From Zhihengliuella flava (GTDB taxonomy: Bacteria; Actinomycetota; Actinomycetes; Actinomycetales; Micrococcaceae): a stretch of DNA of 64,000 nt. The position numbers were made by a program, and so were the translations under genes. The notes under the pieces were generated by a model, which worked only from the letters and a program-made list of their open reading frames with translations, was not told the origin of the DNA and did not search any database. Of this stretch, positions 9,112 to 16,289 are shown in pieces. Numbering within the stretch: position 1 is the first letter of the stretch; each line of letters begins with the position of its first letter. The stretch spans positions 2,294,001 through 2,358,000 of the forward strand of contig NZ_JADOTZ010000001.1 in the NCBI RefSeq assembly GCF_015751895.1. The letters are read 5' to 3'.

Positions 9112-10524
9112 ATGAAATACGCCAACTCCGTCCTCGACCTGATCGGCGACACCCCGCTGGTCAAGCTGAACCGGGTCACCGAAGGCCTGAAGCCGACCAT
9201 CCTCGTCAAACTCGAATATCTCAATCCGGGCGGCTCCATTAAGGACCGGATCTCCCTGAAGATGATCGAGGAAGCCGAGGCCTCGGGGCAGCTCGGCCCC
9301 GGCGGCACGGTGGTGGAACCGACGAGCGGCAATACCGGTGTGGGCCTGGCGATGGTGGCCCAGCAGAAGGGGTACCAGACCGTCTTCGTCACGCCGGACA
9401 AGGTGGGCGAGGAGAAGCGGGACGTGCTGCGGGCCTATGGTGCCCGCGTGGTTGTGACCAAAACGTCAGTGGCGCCCGATTCCCCCGAGTCCTATTACGG
9501 CGTCTCCGACCGCCTGACCCGCGAAATCGATGGTGCCTACAAGCCGGACCAGTTTTCCAACCCGGCCGCGCCGGCCAGTCACTACGAGTCCACGGGACCG
9601 GAAATCTGGCGCGACACCGACGGTCGGATCACGCATGCCGTCATCGGGGCGGGCACGGGCGGCACCATCACGGGCACGGGCCGCTACCTCAAGGACGTCT
9701 CGGCGGATCGGGCCAGCGGGCCGGTCCGGATCATCGGCGCCGATCCGGATGGGTCGGTCTATTCCGGCGGCACCGGGCGGCCGTACTTTGTCGAGGGGGT
9801 CGGCGAAGATATGTGGCCCGGGAACTATGACCAAACCGTTGCGGACGAGGTCCTGCCCGTCACGGACGCCGAGTCCTTCGCCATGACGCGGCGGCTGGCC
9901 CAAGAAGAGGGCCTGTTAGTGGGCGGATCCTCCGGCATGGCCGTGGTGGCGGCCTTGCGTGCCGCTGAGGGGCTCACCGAGGACGATGTCATGGTGGTCA
10001 TCCTCCCGGACGGTGGCCGCGGCTACCTCGCCAAGATCTTCAACGATGGGTGGATGACCGAGCACGGCTTCCTGCCCGAGGCAGCCGACGCGACCGCCGC
10101 CGACGAGGCCGCGCGCGTGGGGAGCCTCTTGCACGACGCCGCCGGGAAGCGCCGGCCGATCGCGCACTTGTCGCCGGAGGCCACGGTTGGTCAAGCGCTC
10201 GCGGCACTGCAGGAGTCCGGTACGCCTGTGCTTCCCGTCCTCGCGGCGTCCAGCGAGACCGTGCACGCGGTCCGGCTCGGTGAGGTCAAGGGCGTGGTCA
10301 CCGACCACGGGCTGGCCGAGGCCATCTTGACGGGGGCCGCCACGCAGGACGCCCCGGTCGCCGATCACGTGCACGAGTGGCCCGTGAAGCTCGGCGCGCG
10401 CCAGTCAATCGACGCTGCCCGCGAGGCCCTCGCCGATGCGCCAGCCGCCGTCGTCACTGAGGACGGCGACGTCGTCGGACTCATCACCCGTGCCGATCTG
10501 CTCGCCGCAGCGCGCCGAGCCTGA
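9112..10524 (+). CDS. cbs: Cystathionine beta-synthase
   Basis: A 470-residue protein: a PLP fold-type II domain with the cofactor lysine K44 in GGSIKDR, the PTSGNTGVG substrate loop and a GAGTGGTITG phosphate loop, then a C-terminal pair of CBS domains from about residue 347. It condenses serine and homocysteine to cystathionine in reverse transsulfuration. There is no N-terminal heme-binding extension, as in other bacterial forms. It begins at a leaderless promoter carrying a 16-bp palindrome and is followed 16 bases later by the cystathionine gamma-synthase gene, so the pair forms one unit. Confidence 0.94.
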   Translation: MKYANSVLDLIGDTPLVKLNRVTEGLKPTILVKLEYLNPGGSIKDRISLKMIEEAEASGQLGPGGTVVEPTSGNTGVGLAMVAQQKGYQTVFVTPDKVGEEKRDVLRAYGARVVVTKTSVAPDSPESYYGVSDRLTREIDGAYKPDQFSNPAAPASHYESTGPEIWRDTDGRITHAVIGAGTGGTITGTGRYLKDVSADRASGPVRIIGADPDGSVYSGGTGRPYFVEGVGEDMWPGNYDQTVADEVLPVTDAESFAMTRRLAQEEGLLVGGSSGMAVVAALRAAEGLTEDDVMVVILPDGGRGYLAKIFNDGWMTEHGFLPEAADATAADEAARVGSLLHDAAGKRRPIAHLSPEATVGQALAALQESGTPVLPVLAASSETVHAVRLGEVKGVVTDHGLAEAILTGAATQDAPVADHVHEWPVKLGARQSIDAAREALADAPAAVVTEDGDVVGLITRADLLAAARRA

Positions 10525-10540
10525 ACTGCCAAGGAGACTC

Positions 10541-11704
10541 ATGACTGACACCCAGAACACCGGATTCAATACACGCGCAATCCACGCCGGGCAGGCTTTC
10601 GAGCCGCATACCGGCGCCGTCGTGCCGCCCGTGCACTTCTCCACCACGTACGCCCAGGATGGCATCAGCGGTCTGCGCAACGGCTACGAGTATGGGCGCG
10701 GCACGAATCCCACGCGCGACTCCTTGCAGCAGCAGCTCGCCGCCCTCGAAGGGGGAAGCACGGGACTGACGTTTGGCTCCGGCCTCGCCGCCGAGGATGC
10801 CCTGATCCGCGCCGTGTTGCGACCGGGCGACCACATCGTGCTCGGCAATGACGCGTACGGCGGGACCTACCGCCTCATCAGCCGGATCTTCGGCGACTGG
10901 GGGATCGGCCACACGGCCGTTGACATGTCCGACGTCGGCGCGGTCCGCGACGCCGTGGCGGCCACGGGCGCCAAGCTCGTCTGGTTGGAGACGCCCTCCA
11001 ACCCGATGATGAAGATTACGGACATTGCCGCGATCGCTGAGGTGGCCCACGCTGCCGGTGCCACCCTGGTGGTGGACAACACCTTCGCGACCCCGTACCT
11101 GCAGCAGCCGCTGGCGCTCGGCGCGGATGTGGTGGTCCATTCCACCACCAAGTACATCGGCGGCCACTCCGACGTCGTCGGCGGCGCCGTGGTGACGGCC
11201 GACGACGAACTCGCCGAAAAGATCGGCTTCATGCAGTTCGCCGCCGGCGCCGTGAACGGGCCGATGGACGCGTTCCTCACGACGCGGGGCTTGAAGACCC
11301 TTGGCGTGCGCATGGACCGGCACTCGGACAACGCCGAGCGCGTCGCCGAGTGGCTCCTGGGCCGCCCGGAAGTGGAGAAGGTGCTGTACCCGGGCCTGCC
11401 GGAGCACCCGGGGCACGAGCTTGCGGCCCAGCAGATGAAGCGCTTTGGCGGGATGGTATCCGTGCAGTTCGTCGGCGGCGAGCCGGCCGCGCGCGCCGTC
11501 GCGGAGGCCACCCGGGTGTTCACCTTGGCCGAGTCGCTCGGCGGCATTGAGTCCCTGATGAACTACCCGTCGGAGATGACCCACGCGTCGGTGAAGGGAA
11601 CCGAGCTGGCGGTCCCGGAGAACCTGCTGCGCTTGTCCGTAGGCATCGAAGACGTCGAGGATCAGCTGGCCGACCTCGAACAGGCCTTCTCCCGCTTGGC
11701 CTAG
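10541..11704 (+). CDS. metB: Cystathionine gamma-synthase / gamma-lyase family enzyme
   Basis: A 387-residue PLP fold-type I enzyme of the Cys/Met-metabolism family. It has the family start FNTRAIHAGQ, the substrate motif GRGTNPTRDSLQ, and the PLP lysine K204 in STTKYIGGHSDVVGG. The ATG at 10541 is preceded by AAGGAG; a longer frame from 10436 overlaps cbs. Mycobacterial MetB is the closest remembered match. Next to cbs it may cleave cystathionine to cysteine, form it from an activated homoserine, or both; sequence alone does not separate these. It ends three bases before the convergent amidohydrolase stop. Confidence 0.88.
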   Translation: MTDTQNTGFNTRAIHAGQAFEPHTGAVVPPVHFSTTYAQDGISGLRNGYEYGRGTNPTRDSLQQQLAALEGGSTGLTFGSGLAAEDALIRAVLRPGDHIVLGNDAYGGTYRLISRIFGDWGIGHTAVDMSDVGAVRDAVAATGAKLVWLETPSNPMMKITDIAAIAEVAHAAGATLVVDNTFATPYLQQPLALGADVVVHSTTKYIGGHSDVVGGAVVTADDELAEKIGFMQFAAGAVNGPMDAFLTTRGLKTLGVRMDRHSDNAERVAEWLLGRPEVEKVLYPGLPEHPGHELAAQQMKRFGGMVSVQFVGGEPAARAVAEATRVFTLAESLGGIESLMNYPSEMTHASVKGTELAVPENLLRLSVGIEDVEDQLADLEQAFSRLA

Positions 11705-11707
11705 GGG

Positions 11708-12886
11708 CTAAATGCGCTCCGCGACGCGCGCAGCACGCGCGACGTCGTCGTACTCCATGACCGTGCGCCCGCCGATCAACACACGGCGGGCGCGCTGCAT
11801 GACGTCCAGCGGGTCGCCGGACCACAGCACGAGGTCCGCGTCCTTGCCCGGCTCGATGGAGCCGATCCGGTCGTCGAGCCCCAGGACGCGGGCCGGGTTG
11901 ATGGTGAGGGCGCGCAGCGCGATCTCGGGGTCGAGGCCTTCCTTGACCGAGAGCGTCGCTTGGTGGACCAAGAAATTAATGGGAACCACCGGATGGTCCG
12001 TAATCAGCGAGATCTCCACGCCAGCGCGAGCCAGCTTGCCAGGGTTCGCCAACGAACGGGCGCGCAATTCGACCTTGGACTTGGTGGTGAAGAGGGGGCC
12101 GATCAGGACGGGGATCTCGCGTTCGGCGATGCGCTCGCCATGGACGTGGGCCTCGGTGCCGTGATCCAGCACCAGGTCGTAGCCGAACTCCTCAGCGAGG
12201 CGCAGCGCAGTGGCGATGTCGTCGGCGCGATGCGCGTGCTGCCGCCACGGAATTTCGCGCTGAAGCACTAGGGCGAGAGCTTCCAGCGTCGGGTCCACGT
12301 CCACGCGCTCACCGGCGGCTTGCTTAGCCAGATAGTTTTGAGCGTCCGTGAACGCCTGCCGGATGACCATCGCCGTGCCCAAGCGGGTCGACGGCGTCTG
12401 CTTTTTGTCCCCGTAGACGCGCTTGGGATTCTCTCCGAGCGCGGACTTCAGCCCACTGGGCGAGCGCAACACCATGTCGTCAATCAGTGCGCCGTGCGTG
12501 TGCAGGGCCACCGCGAGGCCACCGATGGGATTTCCCGAGCCGGGGTTGACGTTGACGGTGGTGATGCCCCCGGCCAGGGCGTCGTCGAAGCCCGGGTCGA
12601 ACGGGTCCACCGCGTCGATCGCGCGCACGGCGGCCGTGACCGGGTCAGTCGTCTCATTAACGTCGGCGGTAGAGCCGACCTCACCCTCCGGGTGCATGCC
12701 CAAATGGACGTGCGCATCAATGAAGCCGGGCAGCAACCACTGGCCCTCGGCGTCCAGAATGGTCCCGCGCGGTGTCGCCTCCGGCCCCGCCTCCGCGATG
12801 CGACCCTTCTCGATGACGACGGCGCCGTCGAAGGGGGCGCCCTCGATCGGGACGACGTGGGCGTTGACGATGGTCAGCGTGCTCAT
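11708..12886 (-). CDS. Metal-dependent amidohydrolase (imidazolonepropionase-like)
   Basis: A 392-residue TIM-barrel amidohydrolase with the N-terminal metal ligands DAHVHLG (His59 and His61), later histidines in RQHAHRADD and LDHGTEAH, and the C-terminal LGLDDRIGSIEPGKDADLVLWSGDPLD segment shared by imidazolonepropionase and prolidase-like members. It probably hydrolyses an amide or cyclic imide in the cytosol; the substrate is unknown. No histidine-degradation genes are nearby, so true imidazolonepropionase activity is unlikely. AAAGGA precedes the ATG. Confidence 0.85.
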   Translation of the reverse strand: MSTLTIVNAHVVPIEGAPFDGAVVIEKGRIAEAGPEATPRGTILDAEGQWLLPGFIDAHVHLGMHPEGEVGSTADVNETTDPVTAAVRAIDAVDPFDPGFDDALAGGITTVNVNPGSGNPIGGLAVALHTHGALIDDMVLRSPSGLKSALGENPKRVYGDKKQTPSTRLGTAMVIRQAFTDAQNYLAKQAAGERVDVDPTLEALALVLQREIPWRQHAHRADDIATALRLAEEFGYDLVLDHGTEAHVHGERIAEREIPVLIGPLFTTKSKVELRARSLANPGKLARAGVEISLITDHPVVPINFLVHQATLSVKEGLDPEIALRALTINPARVLGLDDRIGSIEPGKDADLVLWSGDPLDVMQRARRVLIGGRTVMEYDDVARAARVAERI

Positions 12887-12956
12887 GCAACAGTCCTTTC
12901 AGATCGGTTCTGTTGCTCAGCCTACTCTCCGAGTGGCACCGGTCACGGCCGGTGCG

Positions 12957-13388
12957 TCAGCGCAGCCCTTTCCGCCGCGCTGCGGCCGCCTTCGCCTGTG
13001 GCTTGAAGTAGCGGTAGGACGCCGGAAGCCACAACAAGACGACGCCGATGAGCAATCCGAGGGCCGGCAGAGCCAGCCGGGGGCCGCGCAGTAAGAGGGG
13101 TAACCCGCCGATAAGCCCGAAGGTCGTCAACAGCGTGCGGCCGGCCACATGCCCCAGCCACAGCCGTCCGGTGCCCCAACCGATGAGCAGCGTCAGCGCG
13201 GCCAGCAGCGCACCCAACAAGAGGAGGCCGCTGCGGTCGAGCGAGGTGGAAATGAAGGCGAAGTTGCCGAAGGCGGCGATCGCGAAGACCGCGACGATCG
13301 CTGTCATGGCACCCCACCACCAGATGCCGGCCTTCACGGTGCCGGGGAGCTGCTGCCACGCGCCGAGCTGTCTTTTCTGAGATGCCAC
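12957..13388 (-). CDS. Small integral membrane protein (143 aa)
   Basis: No named family is recognised. The protein has four predicted membrane helices (about residues 22-45, 52-72, 82-105 and 108-125), a short charged N-terminus and a basic C-terminal tail rich in Lys, Ala and Arg. It starts at a GTG placed six bases after TAGTCT, so the mRNA appears leaderless. Its promoter abuts that of the divergent MOSC gene in a 34-bp gap. Confidence 0.75.
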   Translation of the reverse strand: MASQKRQLGAWQQLPGTVKAGIWWWGAMTAIVAVFAIAAFGNFAFISTSLDRSGLLLLGALLAALTLLIGWGTGRLWLGHVAGRTLLTTFGLIGGLPLLLRGPRLALPALGLLIGVVLLWLPASYRYFKPQAKAAAARRKGLR

Positions 13389-13422
13389 GGCACGAGACTA
13401 CCGCCGTTGGTAGCCTTGCCGT
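13389..13422. promoter_or_regulatory. Back-to-back leaderless promoters in a 34-bp gap
   Basis: Minus-strand TAGTCT (complement of 13395-13400) sits six bases before the GTG at 13388. Plus-strand TAGCCT (13411-13416) sits six bases before the ATG at 13423. Any -35 contacts of each promoter must fall within the opposite gene. Confidence 0.6.
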
Positions 13423-14097
13423 ATGACAGCCAGTATCACGCGTGGCGGGACCCTCGAGGCCGTGTGCCGCGTGCACCAGTTGCTGCCGGATCCCGGAGTG
13501 TTTGGGGTGACGGCGATCGACAAGCGTCCCACCGACGCGACGGTCAAGGTCACCCCGTGGGGTCTCTACGCTGATGTGCAGGCTGATCGAGAGCACCACG
13601 GCGGCCGGGAGCAAGCGGTCTATGCGTACTCCCAAGAAGAAGCCGACGCGTGGTCCCAGCGCCTCGGGCGGGACATCCCGCCGGGTCTCTTCGGCGAGAA
13701 CTTGAGGGTCAGTGGCGTTGCCGTGACGGACGCCCTCATCGGGGAGCAATGGAAGATCGGCTCCGCCCTGCTGGAGGCCACGATCCCGCGGCAACCGTGC
13801 GCCATTTTTGCCCGGCGCATGGGCGAGCAGTCGTGGGTGCGCCGGTTTACCGAGCAGGCAGATACCGGCGCCTACTTCCGTGTGCTACGCAAGGGGGCTG
13901 TCACCGCCGGCGACGCGGTGGAGGTGGTGCACCGGCCCAGTCACGGCATCAGCATCCGGGACCTCTTTGTGGGGCCCACGCCGGAGCAAGCGCGCACCCT
14001 GCTGGCCGGCCGTGAGGCCAGGGACTGGGAGTTGACCCCCAAGGTGGTGCGGGAGGTCGAGCGGGTCCTCGCGCCGTCGTCCCGGCCCAGCTCGTAG
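13423..14097 (+). CDS. MOSC domain protein (YiiM-like)
   Basis: A 224-residue protein with the MOSC core: a GLYADVQADREHHGG loop, a FGENLRVSG motif, and the invariant cysteine C126 in IPRQPCAIFA. MOSC domains bind molybdenum cofactor or transfer sulfur to metals; standalone YiiM-like members reduce N-hydroxylated compounds. That activity is inferred from family only. It begins at a leaderless promoter and ends at a 7-bp GC hairpin (14099-14116) lacking a T-run. Confidence 0.85.
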   Translation: MTASITRGGTLEAVCRVHQLLPDPGVFGVTAIDKRPTDATVKVTPWGLYADVQADREHHGGREQAVYAYSQEEADAWSQRLGRDIPPGLFGENLRVSGVAVTDALIGEQWKIGSALLEATIPRQPCAIFARRMGEQSWVRRFTEQADTGAYFRVLRKGAVTAGDAVEVVHRPSHGISIRDLFVGPTPEQARTLLAGREARDWELTPKVVREVERVLAPSSRPSS

Positions 14098-14150
14098 AGC
14101 TGTGCCGAAGGGCACAGGACTCGGGGAGGCGCAGGTCGGGGTGCAGCAGC

Positions 14151-14156
14151 TACAAT
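14151..14156 (+). promoter_or_regulatory. Predicted -10 box of the DEAD-box helicase gene
   Basis: TACAAT, close to consensus, would start transcription near 14163 and give a 5' leader of about 220 bases before the GTG at 14382. No good -35 is seen. Confidence 0.5.
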
Positions 14157-14162
14157 GGAGTG

Positions 14163-14381
14163 TTCACTGATTCCGGTTTCCCTCGCATTCTGCCCAATAT
14201 TTGAGGCAGAAGCCTTTCCGTGTCGTATGTGTCATCCGCTCGCTGCTTGAGATGTGTCTCGCGCGTTGCAGCCTCGCGGATCAGTGCCATAGGGGAGTCG
14301 CCGGGCCGAGGTGTTCGTGTCCCACTGTGCCGTGACGCTCGATCAATGCGTCACCTCCCCTATCTGAAGAGGTTTTACTCA
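14163..14381 (+). promoter_or_regulatory. Structured 5' leader of the DEAD-box helicase mRNA
   Basis: This stretch has no convincing gene, although the helicase frame happens to stay open through it. ATAGGGGAG (14289-14297) pairs perfectly with CTCCCCTAT (14355-14363). Inside lies a 7-bp hairpin, GTGACGC (14332-14338) with GCGTCAC (14348-14354), whose end directly abuts the outer stem, allowing coaxial stacking. The GAAGAGG ribosome site begins at 14366, three bases after the outer stem. The arrangement suggests control of translation, for example by temperature or by the helicase itself. Confidence 0.5.
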
Positions 14382-16211
14382 GTGTCTTCTGAGCAGTCTT
14401 CCGTCATGCCCACCCACCAGTCCACCGAGAACTCCGCCGAGGATGCGGTGCCCACGTTCGCCGAGCTCGGTATCGACGGCCGCGTCCTCGCGGCCCTGAC
14501 CGACGTCGGCTACGAGAAGCCGTCCCCGATCCAGGCCGCCACGATCCCGCTGTTGCTCGATGGGCACGACGTCGTCGGCGTCGCCCAAACCGGCACCGGC
14601 AAGACGGCCGCGTTCGCCGTCCCGGCCCTGTCCCGCCTCGCCGAATTGGCTGACCTGAATGGCCCGAGCAAGGCCACCCAGGTGCTCGTCCTCGCGCCGA
14701 CGCGTGAGCTCGCCCTGCAGGTGGCCGAGGCGTTCAACTCCTACACCAAGCACATGGACGGCGTGACCGTGTTGCCGGTCTACGGTGGTTCGCCGTACGG
14801 CCCCCAGCTCAATGGCCTGCGCCGCGGAGCCCAGGTCGTCGTCGGCACGCCGGGCCGCGTGATCGACCACATCAACAAGGGGGCGTTGGACCTGTCCGAC
14901 CTGCAGTACATGGTCCTCGACGAGGCCGATGAGATGCTGCGCATGGGCTTCGCCGAAGAGGTGGACCGTATCCTCGAGGCGACGCCGGAGACCAAGCAGG
15001 TGGTGCTGTTCTCGGCTACGATGCCGGGCTCCATTCGCCGCATCTCGAAGCAGTACTTGCGGGACCCGCAGGAAGTCACCGTGAAGTCCCAGTCCACGAC
15101 GGGCAAGAACATCCGCCAGCGCTACGTGCAGGTCATGGGCGCCCACAAGCTGGACGCCATGACGCGCATCCTCGAGTCCGAGGAGCACGACGGCGTCATC
15201 ACCTTTGTGCGCACCAAGATGGCCACCGAGGACCTCACGGACAAGCTCATTGCGCGCGGATTTACCGCGGCGGCGATCAATGGCGACATTCCGCAGCAGC
15301 AGCGCGAGCGCACCGTGGAGAATCTGCGCGCGGGCAAGATCGACATCCTGGTGGCCACCGACGTGGCCGCCCGCGGTCTCGACGTGGAACGCATTAGCCA
15401 CGTCATTAACTACGACATCCCGCATGACACGGAGTCCTACGTCCACCGCATCGGCCGCACCGGCCGCGCCGGGCGCACGGGAGATGCCATTCTGTTCATG
15501 ACCCCGCGCGAGAAGTACTTGTTGCGCGCCATCGAGAAGGCCACGCGCCAGCAGGTGGAGCTCATGCAACTGCCGAGCGTGGACATGGTGAACAACAAGC
15601 GTTTGGACAAGTTCGCCGGCCGCATCACCACCACGCTCGAGTCGGAGGACCTGACGGTGTTCCGCAACCTCGTCGAAAAGTACGTTGAGGAGCACAGCGT
15701 CACGGCCGTTGAGGCGGCGGCGGCGCTGGCCCACATGGCCCAGGGTGGCCGCCCACTGCTGATGGAGGAGCTGCCGACCCCGCCGGCCAAGCAGGCACGC
15801 ATGTCTAAGGGCGCCAAGGATGGGTTCGGCTCGCGCGGCCCGTCCCGTCCGCTGACCGAGGGCAACGCCACGTATCGCATCGCCGTCGGGCGTCGCCAGC
15901 GCGTCATGCCCGGATCGATCGTCGGAGCCCTCGCCAATGAGGGCGGCTTCTCCGCGAATCAGATCGGCGGAATCGATATCCGCAGCGATCACTCGCTGGT
16001 GGAACTGCCGGCCGACCTCTCCAAGGACCAGTGGCGTTCCCTCTCCAAGACGCGTATCGGTGGCGAACTGATTCAGCTGGAACTGGACACGGGCCGCAAG
16101 CCGCGCCGCGACCGCGACGGCGGCGCTGGCGGTTTCAAGGGCAAGTCCGGCGGTTTCCGCAAGGGCGGCCGCAAGGACGGCTTCCGCAAGCCGCGCACCC
16201 CGCGGGGCTAG
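14382..16211 (+). CDS. deaD: DEAD-box ATP-dependent RNA helicase (DeaD/CsdA-like)
   Basis: A 609-residue helicase. The Q motif precedes Walker A AQTGTGKT (K74); DEAD is at 180-183, SAT follows, and HRIGRTGRAGR is motif VI. A DbpA-type RNA-binding domain occupies about residues 498-565 and a basic Gly/Arg/Lys tail ends the protein, as in DeaD. It should remodel structured RNA during ribosome assembly and cold adaptation. The GTG at 14382 is chosen because GAAGAGG lies nine bases upstream; the frame extends to 14220 but that part lacks similarity and looks like leader RNA. Confidence 0.92.
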   Translation: MSSEQSSVMPTHQSTENSAEDAVPTFAELGIDGRVLAALTDVGYEKPSPIQAATIPLLLDGHDVVGVAQTGTGKTAAFAVPALSRLAELADLNGPSKATQVLVLAPTRELALQVAEAFNSYTKHMDGVTVLPVYGGSPYGPQLNGLRRGAQVVVGTPGRVIDHINKGALDLSDLQYMVLDEADEMLRMGFAEEVDRILEATPETKQVVLFSATMPGSIRRISKQYLRDPQEVTVKSQSTTGKNIRQRYVQVMGAHKLDAMTRILESEEHDGVITFVRTKMATEDLTDKLIARGFTAAAINGDIPQQQRERTVENLRAGKIDILVATDVAARGLDVERISHVINYDIPHDTESYVHRIGRTGRAGRTGDAILFMTPREKYLLRAIEKATRQQVELMQLPSVDMVNNKRLDKFAGRITTTLESEDLTVFRNLVEKYVEEHSVTAVEAAAALAHMAQGGRPLLMEELPTPPAKQARMSKGAKDGFGSRGPSRPLTEGNATYRIAVGRRQRVMPGSIVGALANEGGFSANQIGGIDIRSDHSLVELPADLSKDQWRSLSKTRIGGELIQLELDTGRKPRRDRDGGAGGFKGKSGGFRKGGRKDGFRKPRTPRG

Positions 16212-16277
16212 GCCCGCGGCTGGAGGTGGGTGCGTGGCGCGTTCATCGCGCACCCACCGGCCCGTGAGCCGCGGTGG

Positions 16278-16289
16278 CACAATAGCGGC
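16278..16289 (+). promoter_or_regulatory. Possible leaderless promoter -10 of the UvrA-like gene
   Basis: CACAAT at 16278-16283 is followed by six bases and the ATG at 16290. The match to TANNNT is imperfect at the first base, and no ribosome site is present. Confidence 0.35.

Noticed and set aside
14220-14381. A 54-residue N-terminal extension of the helicase
   Set aside because: No similarity to helicase starts, Cys/Arg-rich composition, and the segment forms strong RNA stems. The GTG at 14382 has a proper ribosome site.
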